From Corynebacterium cystitidis (GTDB lineage: Bacteria; Actinomycetota; Actinomycetes; Mycobacteriales; Mycobacteriaceae), in the NCBI RefSeq assembly GCF_900187295.1, contig NZ_LT906473.1:2356001-2420000 (forward strand): DNA of 64,000 bases, written 5' to 3'. The position numbers were made by a program, and so were the translations under genes. The notes under the pieces are model-generated. The model searched no databases. It saw only the letters and a list, made by a program, of their open reading frames with translations, and had not been told where the DNA came from. Shown piece by piece: positions 26,101 to 36,757 of this stretch. Every line of letters begins with the position of its first letter. The first letter of the stretch is position 1.

Positions 26101-28518
26101 GTGAGTTCATTGAAATCCCTGGGAAAACTAGTTGGAGCCGTCCTAGTGGCCGCGCTCCTCGTCGCACTGAGCCTAGCCCCTTTCGCGGGTATCGGTGGCG
26201 TGGCCGTGGCCCGAACAACCGCGACGATGCAATCCAATTTGGCCGATCTCACCGATGGCACAGCGCCGGGCGTGACGACGATCACCGACATCAACGGTGA
26301 GCCGATCGCATGGCTATACAACCAACGCCGCCACGAAGTTGAGCCGGATCAGATCGCGCAGCCGGTGAAAGACGCCCTGGTCGCTATCGAAGACCGGCGC
26401 TTCTACGAACACGACGGCGTGGATATTCAAGGTACCGCCCGCGCCCTGCTGGCGAATTTGGCGGCAGGCGGAGTGGAACAGGGTGCCTCAACGATCCACC
26501 AGCAGTACGTCAAGAACTACTTGTTACTTGTCGACGCAGAATCCACCGACGAGCAAATAGCAGCAACCGAGCAGTCCGTTCCCCGCAAACTACGCGAGAT
26601 GCGCATGGCCTCAGACTTGGACAAGAACCTCACCAAAGACGAGATCCTCGGACGATATTTAAACGTGGTCCCCTTCGGGAACCACGCCTACGGCATCGAA
26701 GCGGCAGCGCGCACGTACTTCGGCATTTCTGCCGCCGAGTTAAACGTTCCGCAAGCTGCGCTGCTGGTGGGCATGGTGCAATCGTCGGAAGCCTTAAACC
26801 CATACACCAACCCGGATGGCGCAACCCAACGGCGCAACACCGTTTTGCAAGCAATGGCCGAGGTCGGCTATATCACCCAAGAAGAAGCCAACGCGTACAT
26901 CCAAGGGCCACTCGGCGTGCTCGAGTCTCCTGCCATATTGCCCAACGGCTGCATCAGCGCGGGAAGCGCAGGCTTCTTGTGCGACTATGCCATGGAGTAC
27001 CTGCAGGCCAAAGGGATGACCGAAGAACAGCTGAAAAACGATGCGTATACCGTACGCCTCACACTGGACCCCATCACCCAACAAGCAGCCCAGAACGCAG
27101 TGAACAACGCCGTTAATCCCTCAACCCCAGGTGTAGCGGGCGTGTTAAACGTCGTAAAGCCCGGCGAAAACTCCCGTGACATCGCAGCCATGGTCTCCTC
27201 ACGCAACTACGGGCTTAACCTCGAAGCAGGCCAAACGTACCTGCCCCAACCGTCCACCCTAGTGGGCAACGGCGCAGGCTCCGTGTTCAAAGTATTCACC
27301 GCAGCCGTGGCAATTGAACAGGGCATGGGATTAGACACCATGCTGCCAGTACCTACCCGCACCGAGGTCTACGGAATGGGCACCGGTGGCGCTAGAGGAT
27401 GCCCACCCAACGCTTACTGTGTGGAAAACGCAGGCGTCTACCCCGCCCACTTAAGCCTAAAGGACGCACTAGCACAGTCGCCGAACACCACATTTATCGA
27501 ACTAATCCAACAAGTTGGTGTGGCCCCAACTGTGGATATGGCCGTCAAGCTCGGCCTGCGGTCCTACGCCGAGCCAGGCACCTACGGCGATAGCTCCATC
27601 GCGGAATATTTCAAGGAAGCCAACCTCGGCTCATTCACCCTAGGCCCCACCGCGGTCAACGCTTTAGAGCTCTCCAACGTGGGTGCCACCCTGGCTTCGC
27701 ACGGCCGGTGGTGCGAACCAAACCCAATCGCCCAAGTCACTGACCGCGACGGGCAAGAAGTCTTCCTAGACCGCCCTGAGTGCGAAACTGTGCTAGACCC
27801 AGGGGTGGCCAACGCCGTTTCACAAGCTCTCTCCGAGGACGCGGTCTCAGGTACTGCTGCCGGCGCCGCCAACGCCTACGGATGGAACTCCCCGGTAGCA
27901 GCAAAAACCGGTACCACCGAGTCTCACCAGTCCTCCGCTTTCTTAGGCTATAACAACGCCATCGCGGCAGCACCGTACATCTTCAACGACGGCACCACAA
28001 CCATGTCCCTGTGCACCTCGCCAGTGCGACAATGCCAGGGCGGGTCCCTCTACGGCGGACGCGAACCCGCACAAATGTGGTTCAACACTGCCAACAACAT
28101 CCCCGGGGCACCTGGTGCGGGACTTCCCGCCCACGACGCGCTGTACAACCAAGGTGAGTCCAAGACCGCCCTGGACGATGTCACCGGGCTTTCGGAGCAG
28201 GATGCGCGCACCCGCCTCGAAGATCAAGGCTTCGTGGTCAAAACCGGCACCACCTTCGGCAATGGCATCCCCCGCAACCACGTCGTGTACGTCAAGGCTG
28301 AGGACCCCCAACTATCTCGCGGATCCACAGTTACCATGTACCTGTCCGATGGATCGAACGCACGCCCCCGAACACAGTCTGAAAACCCCAGGGACGGCTC
28401 CAACCGGTCGCCCTCCCCCACACCAGGCGCCGATGGTGATCCAGCACAAGCACCTGCTATTCCACCAGAGGCCGAGCAAATCATCAGAGACTTCGAAGAC
28501 TTCTTCAACAGCCTCTAG
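26101..28518 (+). CDS. ponA: Bifunctional class A penicillin-binding protein with PASTA domain
   Basis: 805 residues from GTG at 26101. N-terminal membrane anchor at residues 10-36; transglycosylase domain with EDRRFYEHDG (97-106) and GASTIHQQYVKN; transpeptidase with SVFK (catalytic Ser 394), SPN (460-462) and KTGT (602-605). A single PASTA domain around 690-755 starts VTGLSEQDARTRLEDQGFVV. The tail is Pro/Ser-rich. Polymerises and cross-links peptidoglycan; orthologue of mycobacterial PonA2 (Rv3682) and corynebacterial Pbp1a. Convergent with the GatB/YqeY-like gene. Confidence 0.93.
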   Translation: MSSLKSLGKLVGAVLVAALLVALSLAPFAGIGGVAVARTTATMQSNLADLTDGTAPGVTTITDINGEPIAWLYNQRRHEVEPDQIAQPVKDALVAIEDRRFYEHDGVDIQGTARALLANLAAGGVEQGASTIHQQYVKNYLLLVDAESTDEQIAATEQSVPRKLREMRMASDLDKNLTKDEILGRYLNVVPFGNHAYGIEAAARTYFGISAAELNVPQAALLVGMVQSSEALNPYTNPDGATQRRNTVLQAMAEVGYITQEEANAYIQGPLGVLESPAILPNGCISAGSAGFLCDYAMEYLQAKGMTEEQLKNDAYTVRLTLDPITQQAAQNAVNNAVNPSTPGVAGVLNVVKPGENSRDIAAMVSSRNYGLNLEAGQTYLPQPSTLVGNGAGSVFKVFTAAVAIEQGMGLDTMLPVPTRTEVYGMGTGGARGCPPNAYCVENAGVYPAHLSLKDALAQSPNTTFIELIQQVGVAPTVDMAVKLGLRSYAEPGTYGDSSIAEYFKEANLGSFTLGPTAVNALELSNVGATLASHGRWCEPNPIAQVTDRDGQEVFLDRPECETVLDPGVANAVSQALSEDAVSGTAAGAANAYGWNSPVAAKTGTTESHQSSAFLGYNNAIAAAPYIFNDGTTTMSLCTSPVRQCQGGSLYGGREPAQMWFNTANNIPGAPGAGLPAHDALYNQGESKTALDDVTGLSEQDARTRLEDQGFVVKTGTTFGNGIPRNHVVYVKAEDPQLSRGSTVTMYLSDGSNARPRTQSENPRDGSNRSPSPTPGADGDPAQAPAIPPEAEQIIRDFEDFFNSL

Positions 28519-28543
28519 CAGCCCGCCTCGCACCGCCTCACAA

Positions 28544-28993
28544 CTAGCCCAAACGGGCTTTAACCGCCTCAGAAAGCCGCTTGCCATCAGCCTGGCCAGC
28601 GGCTTTTTCAGTGGCAACCTTCATGACCTGGCCCATCTCCTTCATGGACGTTGCACCGGTTTCGGCGATGGCTTCGTCGACAAGTAAGTTCAGCTCATCG
28701 TCGGAAAGCTGCGCGGGCTGGTAGTCCTCCAACACCGCAACCTCGGCCAGCTCGGCCTGAGCGAGATCATCGCGGCCATTCTCCTGGTAAATCTCGGCGG
28801 ACTCGCGACGCTTCTTGATCTCCCGGGCAACTACCTTAAGCACGTCCTCGTCGGTCAACTCATGCTTCGTACCAGAGGTCTCCTCCGTCTGGATGGCAGC
28901 CAAGAGCATGCGGATCGCACCCAGGCGCTCCTTCTCCTTAGCCTTCATAGCAGCCTTCATGTCTTCACGGATCTTATTTTTCAACTCACTCAT
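28544..28993 (-). CDS. GatB/YqeY-domain protein
   Basis: 149 residues from ATG at 28993: MSELKNKIREDMKAAMKAKE, then the YqeY signature (LGAIRMLLAAIQTEE), and the QxxxL-type C-terminal region. The family is homologous to the tail domain of the amidotransferase GatB and acts in tRNA-dependent amidation or is uncharacterised. No membrane segment. Divergent from the metallophosphatase gene, whose start is 44 bases away. Confidence 0.9.
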   Translation of the reverse strand: MSELKNKIREDMKAAMKAKEKERLGAIRMLLAAIQTEETSGTKHELTDEDVLKVVAREIKKRRESAEIYQENGRDDLAQAELAEVAVLEDYQPAQLSDDELNLLVDEAIAETGATSMKEMGQVMKVATEKAAGQADGKRLSEAVKARLG

Positions 28994-29037
28994 GCAGCCA
29001 AGACTACGCCACTGAGGTTGTCGGTAGAGTGTGCAGA

Positions 29038-29949
29038 GTGAAGATTTACAAGATTCTGCGCGGACTCGGCATTGTCGCTGGCATTGGCACGCTGGCCGGC
29101 GCCGGCATGCTGGCCTACGGCGTGCGCGAGTTAAACAACTTCCGCCTAAAAACCTACGAACTGCCCCTGCTGGAACCGGGCACACTACGCGGACGCGATG
29201 AGTTCCGCATCCTGCACCTGTCTGACCTGCACATGATCCCCGGGCAGGATAGGAAAGTAGCCTGGGTGTCTGCACTGGATTCGCTGGAGCCAGACCTGGT
29301 GGTCAACACCGGCGACAATCTCTCCGATAAGCGCGCCGTGCCCGACGTGTTGCAGGCGCTGGGTTCGCTGCTCAGCCGCCCAGGCGTGTTCGTGTTTGGC
29401 ACCAACGATTACTGGGCGCCGAGCTTGGTCAACCCAGTCAAATACCTGACCGGCAGCAAACGGAAACCGAGTTACGTTGACCTTCCTTGGGAAGGCATGC
29501 GGGCCGCTTTTATCGAGCGTGGCTGGCAGGATGCCACACACACCCGGCTGGAGTTTATGGCCTCTGGACTAAAGCTGGCGCTCGCAGGCGTGGACGACCC
29601 ACACCACGAACTCGACGATTATTCCGCGGTCGCTGGCGCACCAAACGCAGATTCGGACTTATCTATCGGTGTGGTGCACGCACCGTATCGGCGAGTGCTG
29701 GATGCCTTCGAAGCCGACGGTTACCACCTGACGTTGGCCGGGCATACTCACGGCGGCCAGATCTGCCTCCCCGGAGAAATAACTCTGGTGTCCAATTCTG
29801 ACATCGACCGCAAGCGCGCCTCGGGCCTGCATAAATATGGTGAGATGTGGCTGCACGTGACCAACGGGCTGGGAACCTCAAAATATGCACCGGTGCGTAT
29901 TTTCTGCCCACCGTCCGCTGCCCTGCTGAGGATTACGGAGCAACAATGA
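29038..29949 (+). CDS. Membrane-anchored metallophosphoesterase (Rv3683 type)
   Basis: 303 residues from GTG at 29038 (another GTG at 29029 is possible). N-terminal hydrophobic anchor ([19 protein letters not shown]) followed by a calcineurin-like domain: [26 protein letters not shown] (the GNHD box as GTND) and [13 protein letters not shown]. All metal ligands are present except the His of GNHD, replaced by Asn-Asp context as in many YkuE-like enzymes. Substrate unknown; related YkuE enzymes act on phospholipid or UDP-sugar diphosphates. Confidence 0.87.
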   Translation: MKIYKILRGLGIVAGIGTLAGAGMLAYGVRELNNFRLKTYELPLLEPGTLRGRDEFRILHLSDLHMIPGQDRKVAWVSALDSLEPDLVVNTGDNLSDKRAVPDVLQALGSLLSRPGVFVFGTNDYWAPSLVNPVKYLTGSKRKPSYVDLPWEGMRAAFIERGWQDATHTRLEFMASGLKLALAGVDDPHHELDDYSAVAGAPNADSDLSIGVVHAPYRRVLDAFEADGYHLTLAGHTHGGQICLPGEITLVSNSDIDRKRASGLHKYGEMWLHVTNGLGTSKYAPVRIFCPPSAALLRITEQQ

Positions 29950-30030
29950 TTTTTGCTCCTTCCGGGGCAAGGAGTATAGTTTTTCGGTGCACCGACAGTA
30001 CCGATGGTACAGATGGTACTGCGAGTGCAA

Positions 30031-30107
<77 letters not shown>

Positions 30108-30116
30108 GGTGGAAGG

Positions 30117-30143
30117 TCCCCGGCTGAAATTTTCAGCCGGGGA
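30117..30143. terminator. Bidirectional terminator after tRNA-Pro, with a partial tandem copy
   Basis: TCCCCGGCTGA (30117-30127) pairs with TCAGCCGGGGA (30133-30143). The second arm with its flank (ATTTTCAGCCGGGGATT) is repeated immediately after, up to about 30163, ending in ATTATTTTTCC. It serves the tRNA and probably also the end of the − strand membrane-protein gene at 30162. Confidence 0.8.
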
Positions 30144-30161
30144 TTAATTTTCAGCCGGGGA

Positions 30162-31583
30162 TTATTTTTCCTGCTCTATCTCAACTACACCAGCCGGTGC
30201 CACTCGCCCGCGCGCCATCGCCACCACGCCCAGCACTGCAAGCGCTGTGGCCAGCGCCAGGGAGATCCACAACGCCCGGCTTGAGCCAACATTGCCTGAC
30301 GACGACAAAGTGGTCGTGGTCCAGTGCAACGGCATGAGCCCAACTGCAACCTTCCAGGCCCCACTCACCGAAGCCACAGAGGCAGACTTCCACAGCCAAC
30401 CCACCCCGCCTACCTGCACAGCGGCGAACAATGCTGCCACAGTGGCGCCACCGCGCGGGCCACACGCTGCCAGCAGCATCCAGCTCAAACCAGCTGAGGC
30501 CAGAACACCCAGTACCAAGCCCGCACCGATCATCAGCATGGCCAGCGGCGACAGCCCCACACCCAACACCATGACGAGGACAAGGCCCACCACAGTTAAA
30601 AACGCGGTACCAAACCCGATGATGGCTCGCCGTGACCCATCAACCACAAATGCTGCAAGGGCGAGCGCCAGCCCACCAAGCACCATGAGGGCCGCGATGA
30701 GCATAGCCACCAGTGGCGACAAAGCGCTTGCAGTGACCTTATCTGGGCCGGCCATCGCTTGTTGCTGTTGTGGTGTCGGGCCGGGGATAGCACCCTGGAT
30801 GTCTTCAATCTTGGTTTTAGTATTGCCCGCCATGGTATCGACCTGGGAGGCCCCATCGAAAAGGTCCTGGGATCCGTCGCGGGCTGTATTAGCCCCGTCG
30901 CGTAGTTCAGTCATTCCGTTGGAAAGGTCGGTGGCTCCGCTGGTGGCGGAGCTCATCCCGTCGTAGAACGCGAAACCTGGCGTAGTCAGCTGGTTAGAGA
31001 TTTCACGGGAACCGTCGCGAAGCTGATTGAGTTGGTCGACGATGTCTTCGGGAAGCTGCGCTGTTTCTACTTGGCCGCGGAGATCGCTCAGCGCGTTGCG
31101 GGCATCCACAATGTCTGGGTCGGTGGCGCCTTCTGTTTCTTCGAGTGTGCGGTCGATGGTGCCCAAGATTTGTCCCTTGACAGCCTCAAAACCCACCACT
31201 GTGTCAACAGCTGTGCTTACTCCATCGGCAACCTGGTTTGCCCCACCGCCGAGTTGCCCCATGCCGGCGTTGAGTTCATTCATGCCACCCGCCAAGGATT
31301 CAGCACCGGATCGGGCGGTTTCGGCGCCGTCGGCAAGCTCTTGCATTCCGTCTTTGAGGTCTTCGGAGCCCTCCTTGAGTTGGGTTGTGCCATTGGTGAG
31401 GAAACCTGCCTGCGAGTGTGCTTCGCCAGCCGCGCGTCGAGCGTCGACGAGGTTGTCAGGTCCGGCGTAGGTGGCGGGGGCACCCATTGGCTCATCGCCT
31501 GTGGTCCAGGTTTCAGCCGGACTCATGGGCACAAAAGCACCGATGACAAGGATTACCAATGCGAGGAGCAGACGGGTTTTCAT
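30162..31583 (-). CDS. YhgE/Pip-like membrane protein with coiled repeats
   Basis: 473 residues from ATG at 31583 (TTG at 31592 also in frame). One N-terminal membrane helix, then a long extracytoplasmic helical region of 11-residue units (LKEGSEDLKDGMQELADGAE, DGANTARDGSQDLFDGA) typical of YhgE/Pip proteins, then five C-terminal membrane helices ending in charged EIEQEK. YhgE relatives are phage receptors or secretion-linked (EsaA is the type VII version). It could be part of the transport of envelope material; no partner gene is adjacent. Confidence 0.75.
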   Translation of the reverse strand: MKTRLLLALVILVIGAFVPMSPAETWTTGDEPMGAPATYAGPDNLVDARRAAGEAHSQAGFLTNGTTQLKEGSEDLKDGMQELADGAETARSGAESLAGGMNELNAGMGQLGGGANQVADGVSTAVDTVVGFEAVKGQILGTIDRTLEETEGATDPDIVDARNALSDLRGQVETAQLPEDIVDQLNQLRDGSREISNQLTTPGFAFYDGMSSATSGATDLSNGMTELRDGANTARDGSQDLFDGASQVDTMAGNTKTKIEDIQGAIPGPTPQQQQAMAGPDKVTASALSPLVAMLIAALMVLGGLALALAAFVVDGSRRAIIGFGTAFLTVVGLVLVMVLGVGLSPLAMLMIGAGLVLGVLASAGLSWMLLAACGPRGGATVAALFAAVQVGGVGWLWKSASVASVSGAWKVAVGLMPLHWTTTTLSSSGNVGSSRALWISLALATALAVLGVVAMARGRVAPAGVVEIEQEK

Positions 31584-31712
31584 GATCTGCAACCTACAGT
31601 TTTCGGCTGGTTAACACGTGTAGCCACACCGTTATACCCCCAGTTGGTACGCTGAAAATATCATCGCACAATGTTTTCCTGTTTGTTTCCTACTAGTTGG
31701 GTGTGATTCACC

Positions 31713-34700
31713 GTGGCATTGCTCATCGCAGTCGCATTGACAGCAGTGGCGGTGATCCTCGCCCCACTGTCAGTGCGCCTGTTCGACCGGAGAGCTGGCT
31801 GGCCGCTGGCCGCTTTCTTGATCGCTGCAGCAGTAGTGATCGGACGTGAACTACCAGCGGTTTTTAACGGCGAACCGGTGCTTTATCGGGTGGTGTGGGC
31901 TCGCGATTTGCTGGGCCCCGGCACCGAGGTCGCCTTTTCTCTCAACGGCGACGGGTTAGGCGTGTTCTTCGCCCTCTTGGCGCTTATCATCGGCGCAGTT
32001 GTGTTCATCTACTCCGCGGCTTACTTGCCTGTGGGTAAGGGCAATATAAGTTTCTACACGATCATGACGGCGTTCACGCTGTCGGTTCTGCTTCTTGTGT
32101 TGTCCAATGATGCGGTTGTGCTGTTCATCGCGTGGGAGCTGGTCTCCATCGCATCGTTTATGCTGATCGCACGGTCCGGTTCCAGCGGCGAGGCAGGTTC
32201 CTACCGCACGTTGGCCCTGACTTTCATTGGGGGGTTGACCTTGTTGGCAGCGCTCGCGCTGGCCTCGGTCAACGCTGGGACCACCAACCTGCAAGGCATC
32301 TTCGCCTCCGACGTGTGGGCACAAGATCCGGGCTTAACGACGATCGTGGCCGTCCTGATTGCCACCTCTGCGTTTACGAAGGCAGCTCAGTTCCCCTTCC
32401 ACTTCTGGCTGCCAGAGGCAATGGCCGCTGCGACCCCGGTGTCGGCGTTCTTGCACGCAGCTGCCGTGGTAAAGGCCGGCATTTACCTGCTGCTGCGCTT
32501 TTCGACGATCTTCCATGACGTCGCCGTGTGGAACACGATATTAATTGTGTTTGGTCTGGGCACTGCTTTGATCTCGGCAGCGTTTGCGATAACCAAGACA
32601 GATTTGAAGCAGCTGACAGCTTATTCCACGGTGTCTCACCTGGGCTGGATCGTGGCCACGATTGGTGTGGGCACGCAGTTCGCTCTGGCTGCTGCTGTGG
32701 TGCACACATTGGCCCACGCACTGTTTAAGTCCTCACTGTTCATGTTGATCGGCGTGGTAGACCACCAGGCCGGTTCGCGTGATATCCGCCGCCTGGGCAA
32801 GCTTTATGACAAGATGCCGTTCACCTTTACCTCAGTGCTGGTGGCGGCGGCCTCGATGGCGGCTGTGCCACCACTGTTTGGTTTTGTGTCCAAGGAAGGC
32901 ATGCTGGGCGCGTTTATGCAGGCACCGGCGTCGGGGGTGCTGGTGACTGTGGCTGGTATCGCCGCTTTCTTGACCTTTGTGTACTCCGCGAAAATCGTGT
33001 TCGGTGCCTTCGTGGATGGCCCGCGCGATATGTCGGGTGTGAAAGAAGCACCGGTTTCCCTGTGGCTGCCAGCAGCACTTCCTGGCTGGATGTCACTGGT
33101 GCTCATCTTCTTCTTGGCGCAGGTCAACACTCCTGTTGAGTCGGCAGTCCACGCCATAACCCGCACCACCGAGTACGAGTCTCACCTTGCGGTGTGGCAC
33201 GGTATCAACACTGCGTTCATCGTGTCGATGATCGTGCTCGCCGCTGGCATCGCGTTCCTATCTGTGCGCAAGCCTGTCTGGGACGCGTTAGAAAATAAGG
33301 AGCTTCTGCCGGCTTCTGGCAACGATGTGCTCCATGGGCTGGCGCGTGGCATGACGGCATTGGGCCGTGGTGTCGGTGCGATGGCCAACACTTTCAACCC
33401 CTCACGCCACCTAGTGTGGCTGGTACTCACAGTTATTGCACTGGGCATGGGTACTCTCTTCCTGTCCACCGGTATTGACGGCATGCCTCTGGCAGACCGC
33501 GCACCAGGATTAGACAACTGGTGGGACATCATCCCGTTCGCCATCATCACCATCTCCGTTATCGGGCTGGTGACCACCCGCCACCGGCTTGCGGCCGCCG
33601 TGTTGATCGGCACCGCCGGTGTGGGTATGAGTTTGCAGATGCTGCTGCTGGGTGCGCCAGATGTGGCGCTGACCCAATTCCTCGTGGAATCGCTGACCGT
33701 CGTAGTGATCATGATGGTGGTGCGCTACCAGCCTCGACTCTTCCCAGACACCAATGCCCGCCGGAAAGCGGTCGCGGCTATCATCGCAATCCTCGCCGGT
33801 ATTACCGCATTTTTGGGCGTGTTCACCCTACTCGGCCGACGCGAGCGCTCGGAGCTTGCGATGTGGTACATCAACGAGGGCGGGCCGCTGGCATCGGCGG
33901 ACAATATTGTGGCCGTGATCATCGTGGAATTCCGTGGCTTCGATACCTTGGGCGAGCTCTCCGTGCTCGGCATGGCCGCCGTAGTGATTGCGGCTGTGAC
34001 CTCCTCGATGCCCCGCCACCGCTTCGAAAAGGGCCTGCGCCCACGCCCCTTCGGACAGTCGCAACTCAACTCGATTCCGCTGCGCAAACTAATCAAGCTG
34101 ATCTGGCCGGTCCTGATCGTCCTCAGCATCCTGGTGTTCTACCGTGGCCACCAGCTGCCCGGCGGTGGCTTCGTCGCGGCATTAATCCTGGCTACCGGTT
34201 TCGCCCTGTCCTACATTTCGAAGGGTGCGGATGGGAATGTCGTCGGCAAGCAAGTGCCCATCTGGCTCACCGGAATTGGCATTATCGTCGCCATCAGCGC
34301 CGGGTTCCTAGGCTACATCGAAGGCGGGTTTCTGTACGCCATCCACGGCACCGTCGCCGGGGAGCACCTGACCACCTCACTGATCTTCGATGCGGGTATC
34401 TACATGGCAGTGCTGGGCATGCTCACAATGGCCATCAACGCGCTTGGCGGCTACCTGCGCCCCGGTGTCGATCCCAGCGAGCTCAGCTACACCCGCGGTG
34501 ACCCGGCCAACCCATTGCCAAAAGTGCCGGAACCTGAAGAGCCAGAAAACGTAGCACCGGATTACCCGGAGCCGATCAACCCGGCCGACAACCCGGTTGC
34601 GGTGTCCGCGCGCGCCATCAACGCTCGCGGCGAAACCACCGCCCACCTGGTTCACGCAGAAGGTGAACGCAACGCAACACCCAATGCGGATCCCGCCACG

Positions 34701-34718
34701 AAGGAGGACCAGCAATGA
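31713..34718 (+). CDS. mnhA: Na+/H+ antiporter subunit A fused to B (MrpA/MnhA)
   Basis: 1001 residues from GTG at 31713. The N-terminal two thirds is the NuoL-like proton-translocating unit (WELVSIASFMLIARSGSSGE, FHFWLPEAMAAATPVSAFLH, HTLAHALFKSSLFMLIGVVD). The C-terminal part carries the MnhB domain (FYRGHQLPGGGFVAALILAT), so subunits A and B are one chain, as usual in actinobacteria. A soluble acidic/Pro-rich tail ends the protein. It overlaps mnhC by four bases (ATGA). With C-G it forms the Mrp complex that exports Na+ and sets cytoplasmic pH. Confidence 0.94.
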   Translation: MALLIAVALTAVAVILAPLSVRLFDRRAGWPLAAFLIAAAVVIGRELPAVFNGEPVLYRVVWARDLLGPGTEVAFSLNGDGLGVFFALLALIIGAVVFIYSAAYLPVGKGNISFYTIMTAFTLSVLLLVLSNDAVVLFIAWELVSIASFMLIARSGSSGEAGSYRTLALTFIGGLTLLAALALASVNAGTTNLQGIFASDVWAQDPGLTTIVAVLIATSAFTKAAQFPFHFWLPEAMAAATPVSAFLHAAAVVKAGIYLLLRFSTIFHDVAVWNTILIVFGLGTALISAAFAITKTDLKQLTAYSTVSHLGWIVATIGVGTQFALAAAVVHTLAHALFKSSLFMLIGVVDHQAGSRDIRRLGKLYDKMPFTFTSVLVAAASMAAVPPLFGFVSKEGMLGAFMQAPASGVLVTVAGIAAFLTFVYSAKIVFGAFVDGPRDMSGVKEAPVSLWLPAALPGWMSLVLIFFLAQVNTPVESAVHAITRTTEYESHLAVWHGINTAFIVSMIVLAAGIAFLSVRKPVWDALENKELLPASGNDVLHGLARGMTALGRGVGAMANTFNPSRHLVWLVLTVIALGMGTLFLSTGIDGMPLADRAPGLDNWWDIIPFAIITISVIGLVTTRHRLAAAVLIGTAGVGMSLQMLLLGAPDVALTQFLVESLTVVVIMMVVRYQPRLFPDTNARRKAVAAIIAILAGITAFLGVFTLLGRRERSELAMWYINEGGPLASADNIVAVIIVEFRGFDTLGELSVLGMAAVVIAAVTSSMPRHRFEKGLRPRPFGQSQLNSIPLRKLIKLIWPVLIVLSILVFYRGHQLPGGGFVAALILATGFALSYISKGADGNVVGKQVPIWLTGIGIIVAISAGFLGYIEGGFLYAIHGTVAGEHLTTSLIFDAGIYMAVLGMLTMAINALGGYLRPGVDPSELSYTRGDPANPLPKVPEPEEPENVAPDYPEPINPADNPVAVSARAINARGETTAHLVHAEGERNATPNADPATKEDQQ

Positions 34719-35215
34719 TCATGGCATTAACAATTGCAGTGCTAGTGGCAGGCTCTGTCTACCTCATTTTGCAACGCGGCATGGTCCGCATCGTATTTGG
34801 CATGAGCCTGTTCGGGCACGCCTCTAACCTCACGCTTCTTGCAGCGGGTGTCGGTGCATGGCGCGGCCAAGTCTTTCCCTCCACTACAGACGTGGAAGAC
34901 ATGGCAGACCCCCTGCCCCAGGCGTTCGTGCTCACCGCGATTGTGATCGCAATGGCCACCACCACCATCTTGCTGATGCTGGCGGCCCTGGGCAGCAACG
35001 ACGACACCAATGATGATGACTCAAATACCTCACGCACCGAAGTCGACGAGACGCTAGCTGGGCGTATTAGTTTAGTTGACCATGTTAACGCAGACGCCCA
35101 CGCCAAAGGCCCAAGCCCGCTGACCACAGCCGGCCGCACAGCCCAGGCTGTACGGGCACGACTCACGCGAGGTTGGGCTACACGCTCCGCGCATAACGAC
35201 GAGAAGGAGGCCTAA
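34715..35215 (+). CDS. mnhC: Na+/H+ antiporter subunit C (NuoK-like)
   Basis: 166 residues, ATG overlapping the mnhA stop. Three membrane helices in the NuoK pattern (IVFGMSLFGHASNLTLLAAG, DPLPQAFVLTAIVIAMATTT), then a 70-residue acidic and basic cytoplasmic tail that is longer than in the Bacillus subunit (about 113 residues). Second gene of the mnh operon; mnhD starts three bases after its stop. Confidence 0.93.
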   Translation: MIMALTIAVLVAGSVYLILQRGMVRIVFGMSLFGHASNLTLLAAGVGAWRGQVFPSTTDVEDMADPLPQAFVLTAIVIAMATTTILLMLAALGSNDDTNDDDSNTSRTEVDETLAGRISLVDHVNADAHAKGPSPLTTAGRTAQAVRARLTRGWATRSAHNDEKEA

Positions 35216-35218
35216 ACC

Positions 35219-36757
35219 GTGGATACAACAACTGCAGCATCCCTGCTACCACTCTTTGTGGCTGTGCCCCTGATTACCTCCGCTGTCGCAGCCCTGGCGA
35301 AATCCAAGCTCGTCCATGACTTTTTGGGGCTGTTGATCCCGGCGGTGAATCTGGCCGGCGGTATCTGGCTCTATTGGTATACCTCCACCCACGGCACGAT
35401 CGCGCACGTGATCGGCTTGTACCAGGGCGGGGCCGGTATTTCATTTGCGGCCGACGAGTTCTCAGCCATCATGATCATCTTCACCATGCTCATCGCACTG
35501 GTGTCCAACTGGTTCGCAGCTGTGGCCGGCGAAACGCAGGAGAGGTTCTACACGGCACTCACCCTCGTGCTCATCACCGGTGTTTCCGGTGCGCTGCTCA
35601 CCGCCGACCTGTTCAACTTCTTCGTGATGATCGAGGTCATGCTCCTCCCGTCCTACGGCCTTATTGCTATGACGGGTACGCGCGACAGGCTGGCGTCGGC
35701 ACGCACTTTCGTGCTGGTCAACCTAGCTGCCTCCACCCTGCTGGTGCTAGGCGTGGGCTATATCTACGGCGTGACCGGCGCAGTGAATATCGCTTCGCTG
35801 GCGGGCGCCGCGGCGGGTGGCGGACAGGTGACGGTAGCGGTGGGCATCATCATGATCGCCATCGCCGCCAAGGCCGGCGTGTTTCCGCTGCACACCTGGC
35901 TGCCGCGCACGTACCCCTCCACTTCTGCCGCGGTGATGGGCCTGTTTTCCGGCCTGCACACCAAGGTGGCGGTGTACATGCTCTTCCGCATTTACGTAGT
36001 CATCTTCGACTTGGAGAGCCGCTGGGAATGGCTGATCATCGTGATCATGGTGATCTCCATGCTCATCGGCGCGTTCGCCGGGCTTGCGGAAAATTCCATC
36101 CGCCGGGTCCTGTCCTACCAGATGGTCAACGGCATGCCTTTCATCTTGATCATGCTGGCCTTTGTTGCCGACAACCCGCGCTACGCACTGGCCGGTGGCC
36201 TGATGTACACCCTGCACCACATGGTCACGGTCGGCTCACTGGTGCTCAACTCGGGCGCTATCGAAGAAACGTACGGCACCGGCACCATCAACAAACTGGC
36301 AGGTCTGATGCGCCGCGACCCGATGACATCCGCGATTTTCGCCGCGGGCGCATTTTCTGTGGTGGGCTTCCCCCCATTTTCCGGCCTGTGGGGCAAGCTC
36401 ACTATCGTGTTCGCTGCCGCCCAACCAGGCGATGCGCGTAGCTGGGTAGTGATCACCGCGATCATCGTGGCGTCTTTCGGTGCCCTGCTGGCAATGATGC
36501 GTGTGTGGCGCGAAGTGTTCTGGGGCAAGCCCATGCAGCGCTTCCCTGCAGACCTGCGCGTGCGCACTTCGCTGTGGTTGCCGTCTGCGGCACTCATGGT
36601 GGTATCTCTGGTGATGTTCTGCGGCGCGGGCTTCCTTTGGCAGTCCGTGTTAACCAGTGTTGACGGGCTGTTAGACGTAGACTCCTACGTGCAGGCAGTG
36701 CTTGGCGACGACGCCATCGGCATCCCCGACGTGGCCGAACTACAGGGAGGTAACTGA
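35219..36757 (+). CDS. mnhD: Na+/H+ antiporter subunit D (NuoN/M-like)
   Basis: 512 residues from GTG at 35219, GAAGGAGG upstream. Fourteen or so membrane helices; conserved charged helix segments FNFFVMIEVMLLPSYGLIAM (key Glu) and KAGVFPLHTWLPRTYPSTSA (key Lys) show an intact proton path. Works with subunit A in ion translocation. The stop overlaps the mnhE start (TGATG). Confidence 0.94.
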   Translation: MDTTTAASLLPLFVAVPLITSAVAALAKSKLVHDFLGLLIPAVNLAGGIWLYWYTSTHGTIAHVIGLYQGGAGISFAADEFSAIMIIFTMLIALVSNWFAAVAGETQERFYTALTLVLITGVSGALLTADLFNFFVMIEVMLLPSYGLIAMTGTRDRLASARTFVLVNLAASTLLVLGVGYIYGVTGAVNIASLAGAAAGGGQVTVAVGIIMIAIAAKAGVFPLHTWLPRTYPSTSAAVMGLFSGLHTKVAVYMLFRIYVVIFDLESRWEWLIIVIMVISMLIGAFAGLAENSIRRVLSYQMVNGMPFILIMLAFVADNPRYALAGGLMYTLHHMVTVGSLVLNSGAIEETYGTGTINKLAGLMRRDPMTSAIFAAGAFSVVGFPPFSGLWGKLTIVFAAAQPGDARSWVVITAIIVASFGALLAMMRVWREVFWGKPMQRFPADLRVRTSLWLPSAALMVVSLVMFCGAGFLWQSVLTSVDGLLDVDSYVQAVLGDDAIGIPDVAELQGGN